NCBI GenBank assembly: GCA_029237695.1
Contig: CM055274.1
Location: 20,635,505-20,699,504, forward strand
Reading direction: 5' to 3'
Origin: Conchocele bisecta
Taxonomy: Eukaryota; Mollusca; Bivalvia; Lucinida; Thyasiridae
DNA: 64,000 bases
Shown here: positions 23,579 through 35,929 of the stretch, piece after piece
Layout of the letters: every line of letters begins with the position of its first letter
Numbering within the stretch: the first letter of the stretch is position 1
Made by a program: the position numbers and the translations under genes
Notes under the pieces: generated by a model
What the model was told of the DNA's origin: nothing
The model's database searches: none
What the model saw: the letters and a program-made list of their open reading frames with translations, nothing else

Positions 23579-26192
23579 GACTGAGGACTTATGGAAGGTA
23601 ATATCCGCCATAATTCTATGAGGCTTGATGCTTGCTTGCTGATGACATTCTAAGTTCTATCCGACTTATTACAATTATATGTGGCTTGATGCTTGCTGAC
23701 TGGTGCCATTATAACTTACTTTCATATTATTTTATTCGTCATTCGTGTTTGTGACATTTGAAATCTTCTTGGTTGTAGTCTAAATTGCATATGCATTTGG
23801 CTTGATGCTTTCTTCATTCGCAGTTTCAATGCGTTTGTGTTCAGATTACATTCTAAGTGACATCCGGAGTTCCATTATTGATTATTGCATCGTTGTTTTG
23901 CCATGCGTTTTGTTACCTCGATAAGCCACGCCCCTTGACAACAACAATTGCAACAGTAATTTGGGAACAACCATTATGACGCCAGGTGCGCTGCTAAAAC
24001 TTAAAATAGTTCTCCCTAAAATGATTTAGTATGCTGGTACCCGTCCTACAATGCGTTGCTCTCTAAAGTGGTTCCATATCCCTAACGGTGTTGATGTAGA
24101 TTGATGCCGCCTTTTCTGTTGCGCCATGTTTAGGTTAAAAGACACCAAATAGATTTACTGTATAATCTAACCGAATCCCAGCCAGTCTTTCCTACTTTCA
24201 CATTTCGTATGGATGTTGTGGGACCAACCTCGACATGTCCCCCAATATTGTTTACATTATTTGGCCTCGGAAAATCTGTTTACATCACGTGACAAACAGG
24301 CTCAGTGTTTTCTTTTAAATGCTTCAAATATGCTGAAAACTGGTGTTAAAAACACCCCTTTTCTAACCTTAAACCGAGAGTGTACATACCAGGTTATAAT
24401 ATAGGGAGACATGTTTTTCTTTATTCTTTCAATCTGACATTTTTTCTGGCAAAATGATTACCATTACCAGACGTACTCAAATTGACATTATTATGCTTTT
24501 TATATCAAACGCGAAATGCCAGTTTGATATCAGGGGCAATAACCGTGGTTCCTTAAAATGATAACGGATGTAACAATTTATTCCATTTACTTATTATTTG
24601 ATGTGCAATATCATACTTTATGATATGTCGATAACAATATTTATTGAGCATTTAGTTGATATAAATAATTTAAAAATCACTTGCATATGGAACTAGCTTG
24701 ATACCACCGCGAGTCTCTATGAGTACATTAAATATTTCTAAATAATTATATCTGTGTAGCTGGCACTCGTAATTTTTAAAAGTGGTGGACTAGTTGCAAT
24801 TATACACTTATTTAAGTTCCATAAAGAAAAGTTTGTACCTACTAGATGGGACCCCAGCTTCAACAATAATTAAATCTATATTTTAATTAGTCAAGATCCA
24901 GAGCAGAATGGGTGCAGGTTATTGGAAGTTAGGTCCCACAACATCCATAAGAAAAATGAAAGTAGCAGAGAATAGCAAAATGTGTGGTAACAGGTTAGTT
25001 CTTTAGGGAAAATCAATGGTGGTGGCCCACCTTAGTCTGATCCCGGACGGTTATTGGTTTGCATCGGTAACGGGCCGGTTTGAAAGTCAACCTGTGTAAG
25101 TTATCATATGTGTAACTTACTATAAAAATGTAATATAATTATGAGGATACATGTATGTATAAAACACATTAGTAAGTCAAACACCATACATACATATGCA
25201 ATTTATTTAATATAGGTTAGAGAATAACAAATGGTGCGAAATCGTCAGGACGGTAAAAGTAGTCCGGTATGTACAAAATCGTGCGGGTTTTTTGAGGTCA
25301 CTGACACAGTTTGCTTGCCAATCTTGATCCATTACTACCCAGTTTCACTTGAGGAACATGATGGTCATGTGATGTAAACAGAGTTTCCGTGGCCACAAAA
25401 AAAAAAGAGTAAACTATTGGGGGACATGACGGGGTTGGATTTTTATGTCTTAGGAGTAAGTAAAGCTATTGTTTAATTTATGCATAACCAGTACAGACCG
25501 GCTGCAGGTCATGTACAAATAGGTCCCACAACATCCATACGAATAGTGAAAGTAGGAGAGACTGACCTTATTGGATGGGATTCGGTTGAAGTGTATAGTA
25601 AAACTATTTGGTGTCTTCTAACCTGTACTGTGATCATTTGTAGGTGAAATCTTACACCAACACCGGCATTGGAGGTGTGCCTCAAACAGCCAATCACATC
25701 TCGTACTATTATTTATTAGTCGGAGGATTCCTAACATTGACAGCAGTGCCATCTGGCGTCATAATGAGGCACTACTAACCAATATATTGCTTGCATCATT
25801 CTGCTTGTGGCTTGATGCTTTCTGCTTGCGGGTTTCCAATTTCGGACTGTGGCGTGATGCTTACTTCCTGCGGCTTTGTCCTTACTGCTTTCGGCCTTAT
25901 TCAACGTGCTAAGTGCTTGTTCTTACTTTCTATTGCAAATGCTTAGTGCAATAAAACAGGGAAACGAATAAGGACTTATCAATAATTGTAATGTAAATAA
26001 GACGAATGAACAAAGCAATCAGCAGAATGGACATGTAAAAAAGACAAATACAATTACAACAAGCAGATTTCAAATGTAATAAATACAAATGACGAATGAA
26101 ATAACATGAATATAAGGTGTAATGTCATCAGCACGCAAGCATCAAGTTACATAGAATTATGGCGGATATTACCTTCCATAAGGACTTACATA
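23579..26192. mobile_element. 2.6-kb foldback DNA transposon, non-autonomous
   Basis: Terminal inverted repeats of about 70 bp: left CTTATGGAAGGTAATATCCG (23,588 on), right its complement ending near 26,188. Both run into CATAATTCTATG, CTTGATGCTTGC and GATGACATT. The subterminal motif GGCTTGATGCTT recurs at both ends (about 23,628, 23,684, 23,798, 25,807, 25,853). A second inverted pair lies inside: 24,135-24,310 against 25,363-25,625, with GGTCCCACAACATCCATACG as its clearest block. No transposase ORF is seen. Subterminal repeats of this kind are usual in hAT-like elements, but I cannot classify it. Confidence 0.8.
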
Positions 26193-26552
26193 ATGTATGC
26201 TCATTTTATTATCAAGGCAGCCAGCAAGGGGATTAGCTTACTGGTAACGATACCCTTGTTTTAATATTATTGGATTTATTATTCTGCTGCTGCTTCTTCC
26301 CATGTTTATAGTATGATTATCCTTGACGTATTCGTATTTCGAAAATACTATTGCCCGCTATGAATGTTTGTCAGTCACGTTTGCTAATGTTGTAGTGTGG
26401 AAAAACAATTAACATATTTTCAACATCTTCATAGTAACCTATCTATGTACTGACTATCGAGCTATCACCAGGTCCGGTATCGTTGAAACTGACTCGTGTA
26501 GTTTGTATTTATATTGTGTTATACAGTTCAACATGATGAGTTATGACTAAAG

Positions 26553-26744
26553 TACAGTGGAACAGGGTGTCCGGTTTAGAGAGGTATCACTGTAAAACAG
26601 ATACTAGATGACCACTTCAAGACACGCGTGGTTGCTTTGTGATCATTGACCGACATTATCATCGGAGATAAATAGCAAGGAAACCTATACAAAAATTAAG
26701 CACCACTCACTCTTTTCTATGTCCGGTTTACAGGGTTCCACTGT
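26553..26744. repeat. mariner-type MITE, family D
   Basis: TA-CAGTGGAACAGGGTGTCCGG ... TGTCCGGTTTACAGGGTTCCACTG-TA, 192 bp. Related ends occur at 33,290-33,415 and 34,755-34,822. Confidence 0.82.
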
Positions 26745-26936
26745 AGACGTATTTCTAGGATGATCCTAGTATATATATAACAAAGAAAAGCGTGCAATGG
26801 TTCACCGATATCGAAACATATATGTATAGCGAAGAAAGCGTTCCTCTCATATAATTATCTATTGGAAACAGGCATTGTGTTGTTTTATTTTCGGTATATG
26901 TACGTCCATGTAATTCGTGTATCCGGTTCATTTCAG

Positions 26937-27013
26937 ATGACAAGAATAGAGTGCAGTTACCGTGTATTCCAGGGGATCCGAATTCCGATTATATCAATGC
27001 CAGTCTTATAAAT
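26937..27013 (+). CDS. RPTP catalytic domain exon 2
   Basis: Acceptor TTTCAG| and donor AAT|GTACGT. Reads DKNRVQLPCIPGDPNSDYIN then ASLIN, the conserved SDYINA block of classical PTPs. Begins with two bases of a codon (phase 1 junction) and ends in phase 0. Confidence 0.93.
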
Positions 27014-27692
27014 GTACGTATATTTGAAATAGCCCGTTTCCTATCTTGGTTAATTTCAGGTTAGGTTTTGCCTGCAAAATCCATTAACTTCGTTAATGAT
27101 TGTATCATGCATTGCCGGTAGAGCAGAACTGTATATTACGAAAAATCTGTATGCATGCCTATTTACATTGCAAAAAATGTATTTTGCATGTTATTTCCAT
27201 ATCCAGCCAATTGTGTTTAAGTTTCGATACACATACAAATGTATTAATCTCACGTGACCTCACGCGGCGCTGTTGACTGGTGATTGTTTGTTTGACGCCA
27301 TTAATCTCCAAAACGCTGTCAATAACGACACGCTATTGACCAGCAACGTCGCTAATCCATGAATTGCAACACAATAACCTTAAACAATATGATTCTAAGT
27401 TTTATCGTCATACGTATTTGGTTATTTGTATTTTTCAAACTATCAGAAAATGAAATGTGAATTATTAATATAAGTAATAAAACCATAAGCTGTTCCATTA
27501 AACATTTGGTTTGATTAACGTTTGCAATGAATGCACTTTGAACAGACCATATTGTTCCCAGCATGTATTCCTCAAGTTTTGCTACTTGAGTGAGGTTACC
27601 TTAGTTCGATGTAAAATTTAGTAATAGTTATAGTTCACATATTGAATATTTAATAAATTAATTTCGTAGCGAGTAGTGAACTATAACTTAAC
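27014..27692. other. intron sequence, no gene seen
   Basis: AT-rich; nothing recognised. Confidence 0.5.
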
Positions 27693-27991
27693 TCATCCCG
27701 TCAACACAGTGCGTATGTGCCGTGAAACATGGTGCCGTGAAACATGTTTGATATCCTGTCAATACGACCTAATCACTGCGTATTAATATGTGCGGTGGCT
27801 GGGGTTATACTTTTGCATTTTATAGCCATTTGTAGGTGTTGACGGGATAAATAGAATAGTAGGTAAGTGCAGTGAATGGGACAAATATCTGGCGCGGCAC
27901 GGAAACGGGATGTGCTCGGCAGAGTCTCGCCCATCCCGTTTCCTGAGTCTTGCCAGATACTTTTACCAATTCACGGCACTAACCTACTCTT
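27693..27991 (-). repeat. MITE family A, copy 2
   Basis: Reverse orientation of 2330-2640: ATCCCGTCAACACAGTGCG first, then GTGTTGACGGGATAA, then the hairpin ending TCACGGCACTAACCTACT. Confidence 0.82.
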
Positions 27992-28737
27992 CTCTATTTA
28001 TTGGTTGCCCCGCATTCTGTCTGTTTTCAATGCAAGTCCCATTCATTCGCGCTTCCGACTTGCCATACTACAGTGACTACGTTATTGGCCGTCTGACATC
28101 GCAACGCACATGTACACGTCACAAAAGGATGTGTGCCATGTGAATTCCCAACAACAAGCTGTGACGTCTATATATAAATATAACTGTCCTACGTATTGGA
28201 ACATTTAATGAATACATTTATTAGATATAGTCGCAATATGTGATTAATTGAGACGAGATGCTATGCTTTCGTTGGTCGAGAAACTAGGGCAAACCATAAG
28301 TACATGTATAACTTATTGTTCACATATTTGATTTTAAGGAATTTAAATGCGAGGGAGTGCCATCTTGGATCACTCACACAATGCAACAATTTATGCCAAT
28401 TCCTGCCGGCTGTGATAAACTTCAGACACATTCGAACATATTGGTATATATCACAGTTTGGGATATATTTTATATGGGTAACTTTTTATATGGGTAACTC
28501 CTTACATAAGCCTCTTTTCCATGAATATTCACCCTAATAGTTATAGTTCAGCCAAGTGTACAATGAATGTCCCATCCTTATATTGATGTTCCGCTTCCTA
28601 TAAAACGATTAATCATTAAATCTAGTAATATTATATAACGTATGTCGAGTGACACGTGCATTATTGTATATTCCGGATTTCCGTATAATTGTATATTTGT
28701 GATGTGTGGTACTGTGTTGTATTGTTGTGCGTACTAT
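27992..28737. other. intron sequence, no gene seen
   Basis: No gene, repeat or RNA recognised. Confidence 0.5.
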
Positions 28738-28865
28738 TGATTTCACATACCTGTGATTCCACATACCTGTGATTTCACACACCTGTGATTTTTACATACC
28801 TGTGATTCCACCAATTTACCTTGTGATTTCCACACACCTGTGATTTTTACATACCTGTGATTTAG
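28738..28865 (+). repeat. minisatellite, CACATACCTGTGATT unit
   Basis: About eight degenerate copies of a 15-18 bp unit, with variants in TTTTACATACCTGTGATT and TTCCACACACCTGTGATT. Confidence 0.85.
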
Positions 28866-30234
28866 CATGTACATTTGCCATGTACAATGTGAGTGTAATA
28901 ACGGGGCTTATGTTGTATTGGTGGAAATACGTTTATGCGTGTCCTTTTTGAGGATTTAAATACACGTCCATTTTATGAGCAATGTTTTACGGATGTCAGG
29001 CCATATTTGCCACAGACTATGCATGTGTGTGGTAGAGGAATCTTTGACTGCGTGTGCTGGATTCGCTAGTGAAAAGACCCATTTTGGTATTACGGACGTC
29101 CACTATCCGTGCGCGGCCGAGTTTGTCCGCGTGTCAATTGTTCACCAGATAAGGGACCTTCTGTAGGCGAAGCCAGTATATAGCGCAGACCATTTCATGG
29201 TCTGTCCTGTTATGTATGCTACGGGTAGTGTTTCAGCATAGCCTGGTACTGGTCAACACGGATATATCAGATCCCATACTGGTGATGCTTTGTGTCGTGA
29301 TATTTCCGTAAATGACATCGATATTTGAGTTTAGTATGTGCTACACTCTCATTTGAGTCTACAGCCCATAGTATCGATATGGACGGGTTTGGCGGGGCCA
29401 AATAGCGACCCTTGTATGTCTCGACCAGTCGAGTCCATTTCGCATTATGAGATCTGGGTCTATAGTGTGCAGATTTATGGTAGTGTGGGATATACCATGT
29501 TGGATGGTATTTATTCCGCGAGGGCTGTACACTAGTTTGGTTGAATTTATGGCGTGGGAACATATATTTATGCCAAATATAACCCACGGGTGAAATGGCA
29601 AAAGCCATGGTTTTGTAATATTTATGCTGAGATGTCGAACGAGGGGTAGGCATATTCATTATTACGTGCGTGGTTTCGCTGGTGCGATTATAAGCGATGT
29701 CTCACAATGTGTTGTTGGAACACATATTTTCTGGTAGCAGAAGGATAGTACTGTATTCACCAGTGACACGGAGGATTTTGGTATGTACCTACAACATTTT
29801 ATATCAGCTGTGATTTGCCGTTGTTCGATTCCCGTTTTAGTCCGTTCTGCATCCAGTATGTCCGTCTGTGCGTATTCGTCCTGTAATTGGAGGCTCATTT
29901 CATTTCGTAGCCTCTTGAGATCGCTCCAGCGAGCCACATTGGACGTTTTGGTCCACTCGTTGAGGGCAGATCCCAGTCAGTGCAGAGTACCAGGTCGTCC
30001 GAGTGTCCGTACGTCTGTCTGGCGCAGTGTGTGTAGTAGCTCCGGGTACAGGCCTGTATAGAGCAGTGTGTGATTGCTACATCGCGTTCAGCAAACAGGC
30101 ACAGCCATAGATTAGTGAAGTGAAACACCATACACATATATCATATTATTATACTACCACCGAGTTGAATGTCACCCATGTGAAACTTCTCCCGGCGTCT
30201 TAGCCAACGTGATAATCGACATTTGTATTATATC
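28866..30234. other. intron sequence, richer in GC, no supported gene
   Basis: Slightly higher GC than its surroundings, with overlapping open frames on both strands up to 130 codons. None shows a recognisable domain, and frames on opposite strands compete. May be an old transposon body. Confidence 0.4.
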
Positions 30235-30425
30235 GGAACTTTACATCCGGTTTACCACTTCCGGTATTACAACCCATTGATTCACCATGGATACTTTACA
30301 TCCGGTCCACCACATCCGGGTTGCTACAGTCGAGTGATACCATAGGAACTTTACATCTGGTCCACCATTTCCGGAAATAATACTACCTTTGGAACTTTAC
30401 TTCCGGTACCAGCTTCCGGAACATT
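30235..30425 (+). repeat. degenerate tandem repeat, CTTTACATCCGGT units
   Basis: Four diverged copies of GGAACTTTACATCCGGTCCACCA, starting near 30,236, 30,292, 30,350 and 30,391. Confidence 0.7.
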
Positions 30426-31365
30426 ATCGTTAGTGACTACCATGTGATGTAACCACATCCGGCTTTGACTTTGACATTCAGACTTTGGAAATACATTGCA
30501 TAGGCAATACATATGTATACTTTGATAGTGTATGGTTATACTCCTATCATGGCATATCATGGCTAAGGGATTGTAGTAATACTACATTTATTGTTTATTG
30601 ATTAATCCACTTGAAGTTGGATTATAGCCATATTGTTGACTAGACCTCATACTGCGGGTGAGGCAGACCTTGGGACCTTGATTCTCAGAGGTTACCACTA
30701 TCTATTGAGATACGCCAGCACTGGGGTAGCTCAGATGATTGTCATTTGTCCTCCAATGTTCGTTCTGCCATGTTGTACTTGTATTTTATTTCACTTTGAT
30801 TAGCGATCATCAAAGTACTTGTGCATTCATACTATTGTCCACTACGGGACCATTGAGATACCACATACTGAGTTTATTCGTTTATAACTTTTAAGTTGCG
30901 TTAAAGTATAACAGTCGATTGGCTTACAACCTTGTAGTAATTGAATAGTATCATGCACTGTACAGTGATGTTCACATATCAATGTATCATGTATTCCTGT
31001 GTGTTCCCCATGTAATATAGTGTACATTATAAGTGATTAATTGACTACGTGTACTTATCTAATTTAGCCTATCCCTTACACTTCAACTGCATTGTTACCA
31101 CTTTTCGTTCGTCAGATCAAGCTATACTGGCCATAACGTCATAACAATTGAAGTATACTTGGTTCATATGATAATAGGGGAGACAATTTGTCTCGATCAT
31201 TCCTGACCTTGGTAATGACCTTGACAACGTATTTGTGCAGTGATGGGCTTAGCAAGTAGTGCGAACAATAATATACCATGCATACACGCACGTATACCTG
31301 CATCCAGGATAGTTAACACATACATGTACATAATACTGACATTCATCTAAACTTTCTAATTCCAG
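30426..31365. other. intron sequence, no gene seen
   Basis: Nothing recognised. Confidence 0.5.
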
Positions 31366-31402
31366 GGATACAACCCGTCAAAACAGTACATAGCGTCACA
31401 AG
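31366..31402 (+). CDS. RPTP catalytic domain exon 3 (37-bp microexon)
   Basis: Acceptor TTCCAG| and donor CAAG|GTAGGT. Encodes GYNPSKQYIASQ, the conserved Y-IA(S/T)QG block of PTP domains, in phase 0 to phase 1. Too short for most ORF finders, but the match in position and phase is exact. Confidence 0.93.
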
Positions 31403-31708
31403 GTAGGTGTCATATAGATATTCCATGGACATGTGTTAACCCTTTCACCCCTAGGTAACTGGAATGGATTTTAATTATGCAGCCAATCCAATTGTCACGA
31501 AATATTTTCAGACTTGTCCATTTATGAAAAGGGCGTGGTTTTTGTTCTAAAAAATGTGAAAATTACTTGCAAAATGTGCAAATCCTGATGAGACGGCTCG
31601 TCACACGCCGGCTCATCTGGATTTGTACTGTTTTCCAATACCCATATACAGCTATGTTGTGTTAAATGGATAAATGCTTCATCATGTTGCTGGGATCATC
31701 TGTGCCCC

Positions 31709-31870
31709 AATGCGCGTACTTGGATAATGTGAACAGCACAAGTCAGCTGATTTCACCTCGGCTCTTGTATTAGTTTTAACATAACTTTCAATGCGCGTAC
31801 TTGGATAATGTGAACAGCACAAGTCAGCTGATTTCACCTCGACTCTTGTATTAGTTTTAACATAACTTTC
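31709..31870 (+). repeat. 81-bp tandem duplication
   Basis: Two adjacent copies starting AATGCGCGTACTTGGATAAT at 31,709 and 31,790. They differ at about one base, so this is a recent duplication. Confidence 0.93.
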
Positions 31871-32618
31871 GCTTTTGATGAAATAGATTGCACTGACTGC
31901 TCAAAAATGTTATTATCGATCGTGCCTGTTACATTTACTCAGTCGGTTGAAGTAAGAAACATGGTGCTTCGTTTCTGGATATCCTAATTATCATATGCGT
32001 TAACCTGTATAAACTCTTACTCTAAGGGCTGCTTTCACAACCCTCACCCATACTCGTTTAAATGAATTTAGCTCAGTTAACGTCTAGTTACATAATTATG
32101 CATGTGATTGTATAGCGGTATCAATTTTCACAAAATTATCATGAGGCCGTGTCGAATCACGTCGCGTGAGTTAGTGGTTGTTGAGTGGTCGGCGACCTGC
32201 CTTGGTCGTGCCTCAAGCAGAGCTCCAGATAAGCAGCGTATTTGCGTACATACCCAATTAAGATTGCCCAACACCCAATTGAAATCAGAAGTAGCGAGTA
32301 TCAAAAAGCTATACATTGTGATACGTTTATCATGCTGCAGAAAACAATAAACAGACAACATGTATAGCATATTTTTCGTATTTTCCATGAAAACACATCT
32401 TGATATTTCATTAGAATTTTCTCCAAGGAGACAATTGTAATGAAATGCAAAGACATGTTTTTGTTTCGAAGCAAACTATTCAAATATTGCTGTCTGTTGA
32501 TGTGTAAACAGTAGTTTTATTTTATTGTACCCAATTAAAATTTTGAAATACCCAATTGTTCAGAAATGATGGATTGACAATACTCAATTACTAATTCCTT
32601 ATATGTCCTTATTACGTA

Positions 32619-32830
32619 ACGGATTTTGATGAAATATGGCGCATCAAACGCGTATTGTTAAGCTGCATTTGGTGGTCTCTGTACTTTGGCCCAAACTTCT
32701 GTCGTTTTTGCGAAGAATCGATTTCACTGTCTGCAAAAACGACATAAGTCTGTGCCGAACTCCACGGACGACGAAATGCAGCTGATGAAGACGCATTTGC
32801 TGCGCCATATTTCATCAAAATCCGTTTCAT
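32619..32830. repeat. hairpin MITE
   Basis: Arms AACGGATTTTGATGAAATAT ... ATATTTCATCAAAATCCGTT, with further pairing inward (GCTGCATTT, GTCGTTTTTGC). About 210 bp. Confidence 0.85.
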
Positions 32831-32947
32831 ATTAAGGAAGATATCAAATAATACTTACTTTGGAGTGGGCAATATTTCAACACTTTCAGCCACTGTTGTT
32901 GTTGTTATAACCACGTGATCATGCGCCTTGTAAATATTCTAACTTAG

Positions 32948-33045
32948 GTGCAATGAAGACTACAGTAGACGATATATGGCGAATGGTTTGGTCAAAGAAC
33001 GTATACAACATCGTCATGCTAACCGGTTGCATGGAAAATGGAGCG
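32948..33045 (+). CDS. RPTP catalytic domain exon 4
   Basis: Acceptor ACTTAG| and donor GCG|GTATGT. Reads AMKTTVDDIWRMVWSKNVYN then IVMLTGCMENGA, the FWRMVWE...IVMLT block of classical PTPs. First two bases complete the glycine of QG from the previous exon. Ends in phase 0. Confidence 0.94.
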
Positions 33046-33289
33046 GTATGTAACCTTTTGTTATAACATATTCAAATGAGACACGTCACGTGATTTTCTA
33101 CCCAAGAACATGTGCGATTTTACATGAAACATATTTCTTGAAATGACGTCGAAAATAACTTTTTACATTTGTAACATTTTGTAAATATTTGTCATGAGAC
33201 ATCGCATATGTTCTTAGGTACTACGAATTATTTGAAATCACATGGCGTGTGTAATATAATATACAATGTATAATGTACATATCTCCAAA
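33046..33289. other. intron sequence
   Basis: No feature recognised. Confidence 0.4.
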
Positions 33290-33415
33290 CCGGACATCAT
33301 GGGAGGTCCAAAGGATGTCCAGAGTATAGAGTTTACATTGTACGTCAAGTATGTGAGCTGTCGAAATTCCATAGAGTCCACAGTGTCCGGTTTAGAGAGG
33401 TTCAACTGTAGGAAA
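33290..33415. repeat. MITE family D, diverged copy
   Basis: CTCCAAACCGGACATCATGG at the left and GTGTCCGGTTTAGAGAGGTT at the right are inverted. Ends less exact than at 26,553. Confidence 0.6.
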
Positions 33416-33785
33416 GTAACATTGTGCCATGTATGTGTTATTTATATGATATACCCCATACCGAGGATTAGAATGCATATGGTTTTCGTCTTACAGTCCG
33501 GTCGTCCGTCCGTCCGTCCGTAACACAAACACTTAAACATTTTGATTTTGAGTTACTGTTTTCATTCGTCGGTCTAGGCCTCGGTCGCAGGTATCCGTGA
33601 GCCCCTGTTCGTTTTCTCTAGTAGTCATATCCTATTTCGGTCATGCGAGAGAAGAAGCTTGTTGTCGGCTATTATAACAGTTTTGTATTCTTTCTCAATA
33701 ATACAATGTCTGATAGCACTTTATCTATTTCCATTGGAATGATGCCAAACTATGTTTCCGTTGATACACGTGCAAATTTAAGAAA

Positions 33786-33870
33786 ACTTGTATGTGGATA
33801 TATGCACGAGTTCCGCAGCGCGCAATATTGTTGCGTGGCGGAACGAGTGGCATATATCCACATACACATC
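33786..33870. repeat. hairpin, TATGTGGATATATGC arms
   Basis: ACTTGTATGTGGATATATGC / GGCATATATCCACATACAC with inner GAGTTCCGC / GCGGAACGAG. A related, longer inverted pair lies at 34,313-34,425 (TTTGTATGTGGTTACATGC / GCATATATCCACATACATG). Confidence 0.75.
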
Positions 33871-34754
33871 AAATAACCTTTTTATTATATGCGTACATCA
33901 TTCGCAACTTATATGCACTTCCAATTAGTGGCGATTTAGAAGAAAATAATTTGCGAGGTGAAGCGTAGTTCCGGCATTGACCAATATGAACTCGAGAGAC
34001 GTGAATATGGAAACATATTGACGCCTTGCGTTGAATTATGGTTCTCAGTGGGAAACAACAGTACGTATATAATAAGTACATGTATAGTACGTTATTATAT
34101 GCGTACGTTCAATTCTTTCCCATTGAAACCCATTGTTTTTTTCTTCATATTGACGCCTCGTGAATTCTTATTGGTCAGTGCAGGAACTACGTTTCACCTC
34201 GAAAATAGTTTATTCTAAATAATCACCAATGCATTTATATTTTGTATATTTGTGAGGCCCATGCAAATTGTAAGTGATGTAGTCTACATATATAATACAA
34301 ATGTTATTTGGTTTGTATGTGGTTACATGCAATTCGTTCGTCCGCGCAAAAGATATTGCGCTACTACATGTAACGTCGCGCAATACCGCACGCTACGCAA
34401 CTCGTGCATATATCCACATACATGTTAAATAACCTATACATATTGACCAATACATGTTATAGTATGCTAGTGCACTATTTCATATCTGATCAGAAGCCCC
34501 GTATAGCTTCCATTTTGTATAGTAACATGTATGAATACATACTAATTGGTGACTCTTTAACAGCAGTTTACGCAGCAACATTTGTACCAATGTGTCATAT
34601 AATAGTACTGTCGAACCTCTCCAAACCGTACACAAAGAAAACATCTGTGATCTTATATTTTATGAGTTTCTTGGTCATTTATCTCAGGTGATACTGTCTG
34701 TACGAGATCGCATAACACACAAATATGGCTCTGAATGATCACATGCCTGATTCA
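33871..34754. other. intron sequence with inverted repeats
   Basis: TATATGCGTAC occurs near 33,890 and 34,096, with inverted blocks ATATTGACGCCT and CCAATATGAA between. Probably another foldback. No gene. Confidence 0.45.
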
Positions 34755-34822
34755 CAGTGAAACCTCTAAGCCAGACACCCTGGAGATCTACCAAGGTGTC
34801 CGGTTTAGAGAGGTTTCACTTT
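34755..34822. repeat. MITE family D, short copy
   Basis: CAGTGAAACCTCTAAGCCAG ... CGGTTTAGAGAGGTTTCACT, 68 bp with nearly complete self-pairing. Confidence 0.82.
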
Positions 34823-35731
34823 AATTATTTTGGCTGCCGGAATAATAATTCCGACATGTGTATCTGTGAATAGATACATGTGGCTTTTGGGTTTTGGGAC
34901 CAGTGTAGATCTAGATCAGCATGTGCATCCGCACAAGTCTGATCAGGATATGTACCGTTTGCCAATCCGTCGTGGAGTCCATGCTTGCTTCTTCCAAGCA
35001 ATGCAGCTCGCAATTTGTTCAGGAGTTACACTTGTCACAAATCAGATAAGCCCCATTTCTCACAGCCACATATGAGTACATGTATGAATATGATTTACTT
35101 CATTGCGAAGTTTACACCCATTACACCAATAGACCAGTCTTACAAATCACAAGTATCTTCACATTTTAGTACAACAATTACTGCCTAAATACCACTGATG
35201 TTAGAATCACAGGTGAAAGGATCGGACCGGTGACACACAAAAAAATGACCATTAAAAATTCCATTAAAATGGTGCCTCTTTAGGACATTTAGTCTCTTCG
35301 TTTCTTCGTGACGACGAGACGAAGATCAGCGTAAAGAAGAAACGAAGTTTAATAATTAAACTGCGTCTCTTCGCCCCGCTAATTAGCGTCTCTTCGCCAC
35401 GATACTTATCGCTCTATACGGTCGACAATTTACGCCGCGTAAATGTAGGCTACGCAAATTAGCACCCCTTAATCATACATTTCTTCGTTTCGTGGCTACG
35501 TGTTTTATTACGACTTTTAGAATTAGTTTGGAAATAATGTGCATAGATTTGCATAATATTGTACTGATATGAAAAGTTTCTTAACTTTTGATCGTATTAA
35601 AATATTTCGATGGGGTTTTCTGCAAGTGGTTTGTATTGTCATTATCTATCAGCTTACAAAATATATTTCGAAGTTTATTTTTTTTCTATTTAATTCCACA
35701 CTAATATAATGATTTTTACATTGTATTACAG
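34823..35731. other. intron sequence, no gene seen
   Basis: A stretch near 35,285-35,410 repeats GTCTCTTCG and CGTTTCTTCG motifs, but without a fixed period. No gene. Confidence 0.5.
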
Positions 35732-35851
35732 ATGAAATGCCTTCAATACTGGCCAGATGAGGGAGAAGCTAATTACGGTGCCATATCCGTCACTTTGATT
35801 TCTGAGGTCGCCCGCTCCGAGTTTACTATTAGGGAATTCCTCTGTCAAGAG
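35732..35851 (+). CDS. RPTP catalytic domain exon 5
   Basis: Acceptor TTACAG| and donor GAG|GTAAGC, exactly 40 codons in phase 0 at both ends. Reads MKCLQYWPDEGEANYGAISV then TLISEVARSEFTIREFLCQE. KC-QYWP is the classic PTP motif after the MLT block, and the rest fits the following beta-strands. Confidence 0.94.
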
Positions 35852-35929
35852 GTAAGCTCAGAACGTTTGCTGTCCTTTTTATTGAAACGATACTCATAAA
35901 ATATAAATAACCAAGAAACAACTATTCCA

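Noticed and set aside
29267..30137. ORFs of 80-130 codons on both strands in the GC-richer intron part
   Set aside because: They overlap on opposite strands, show no domain and no splice or start context.
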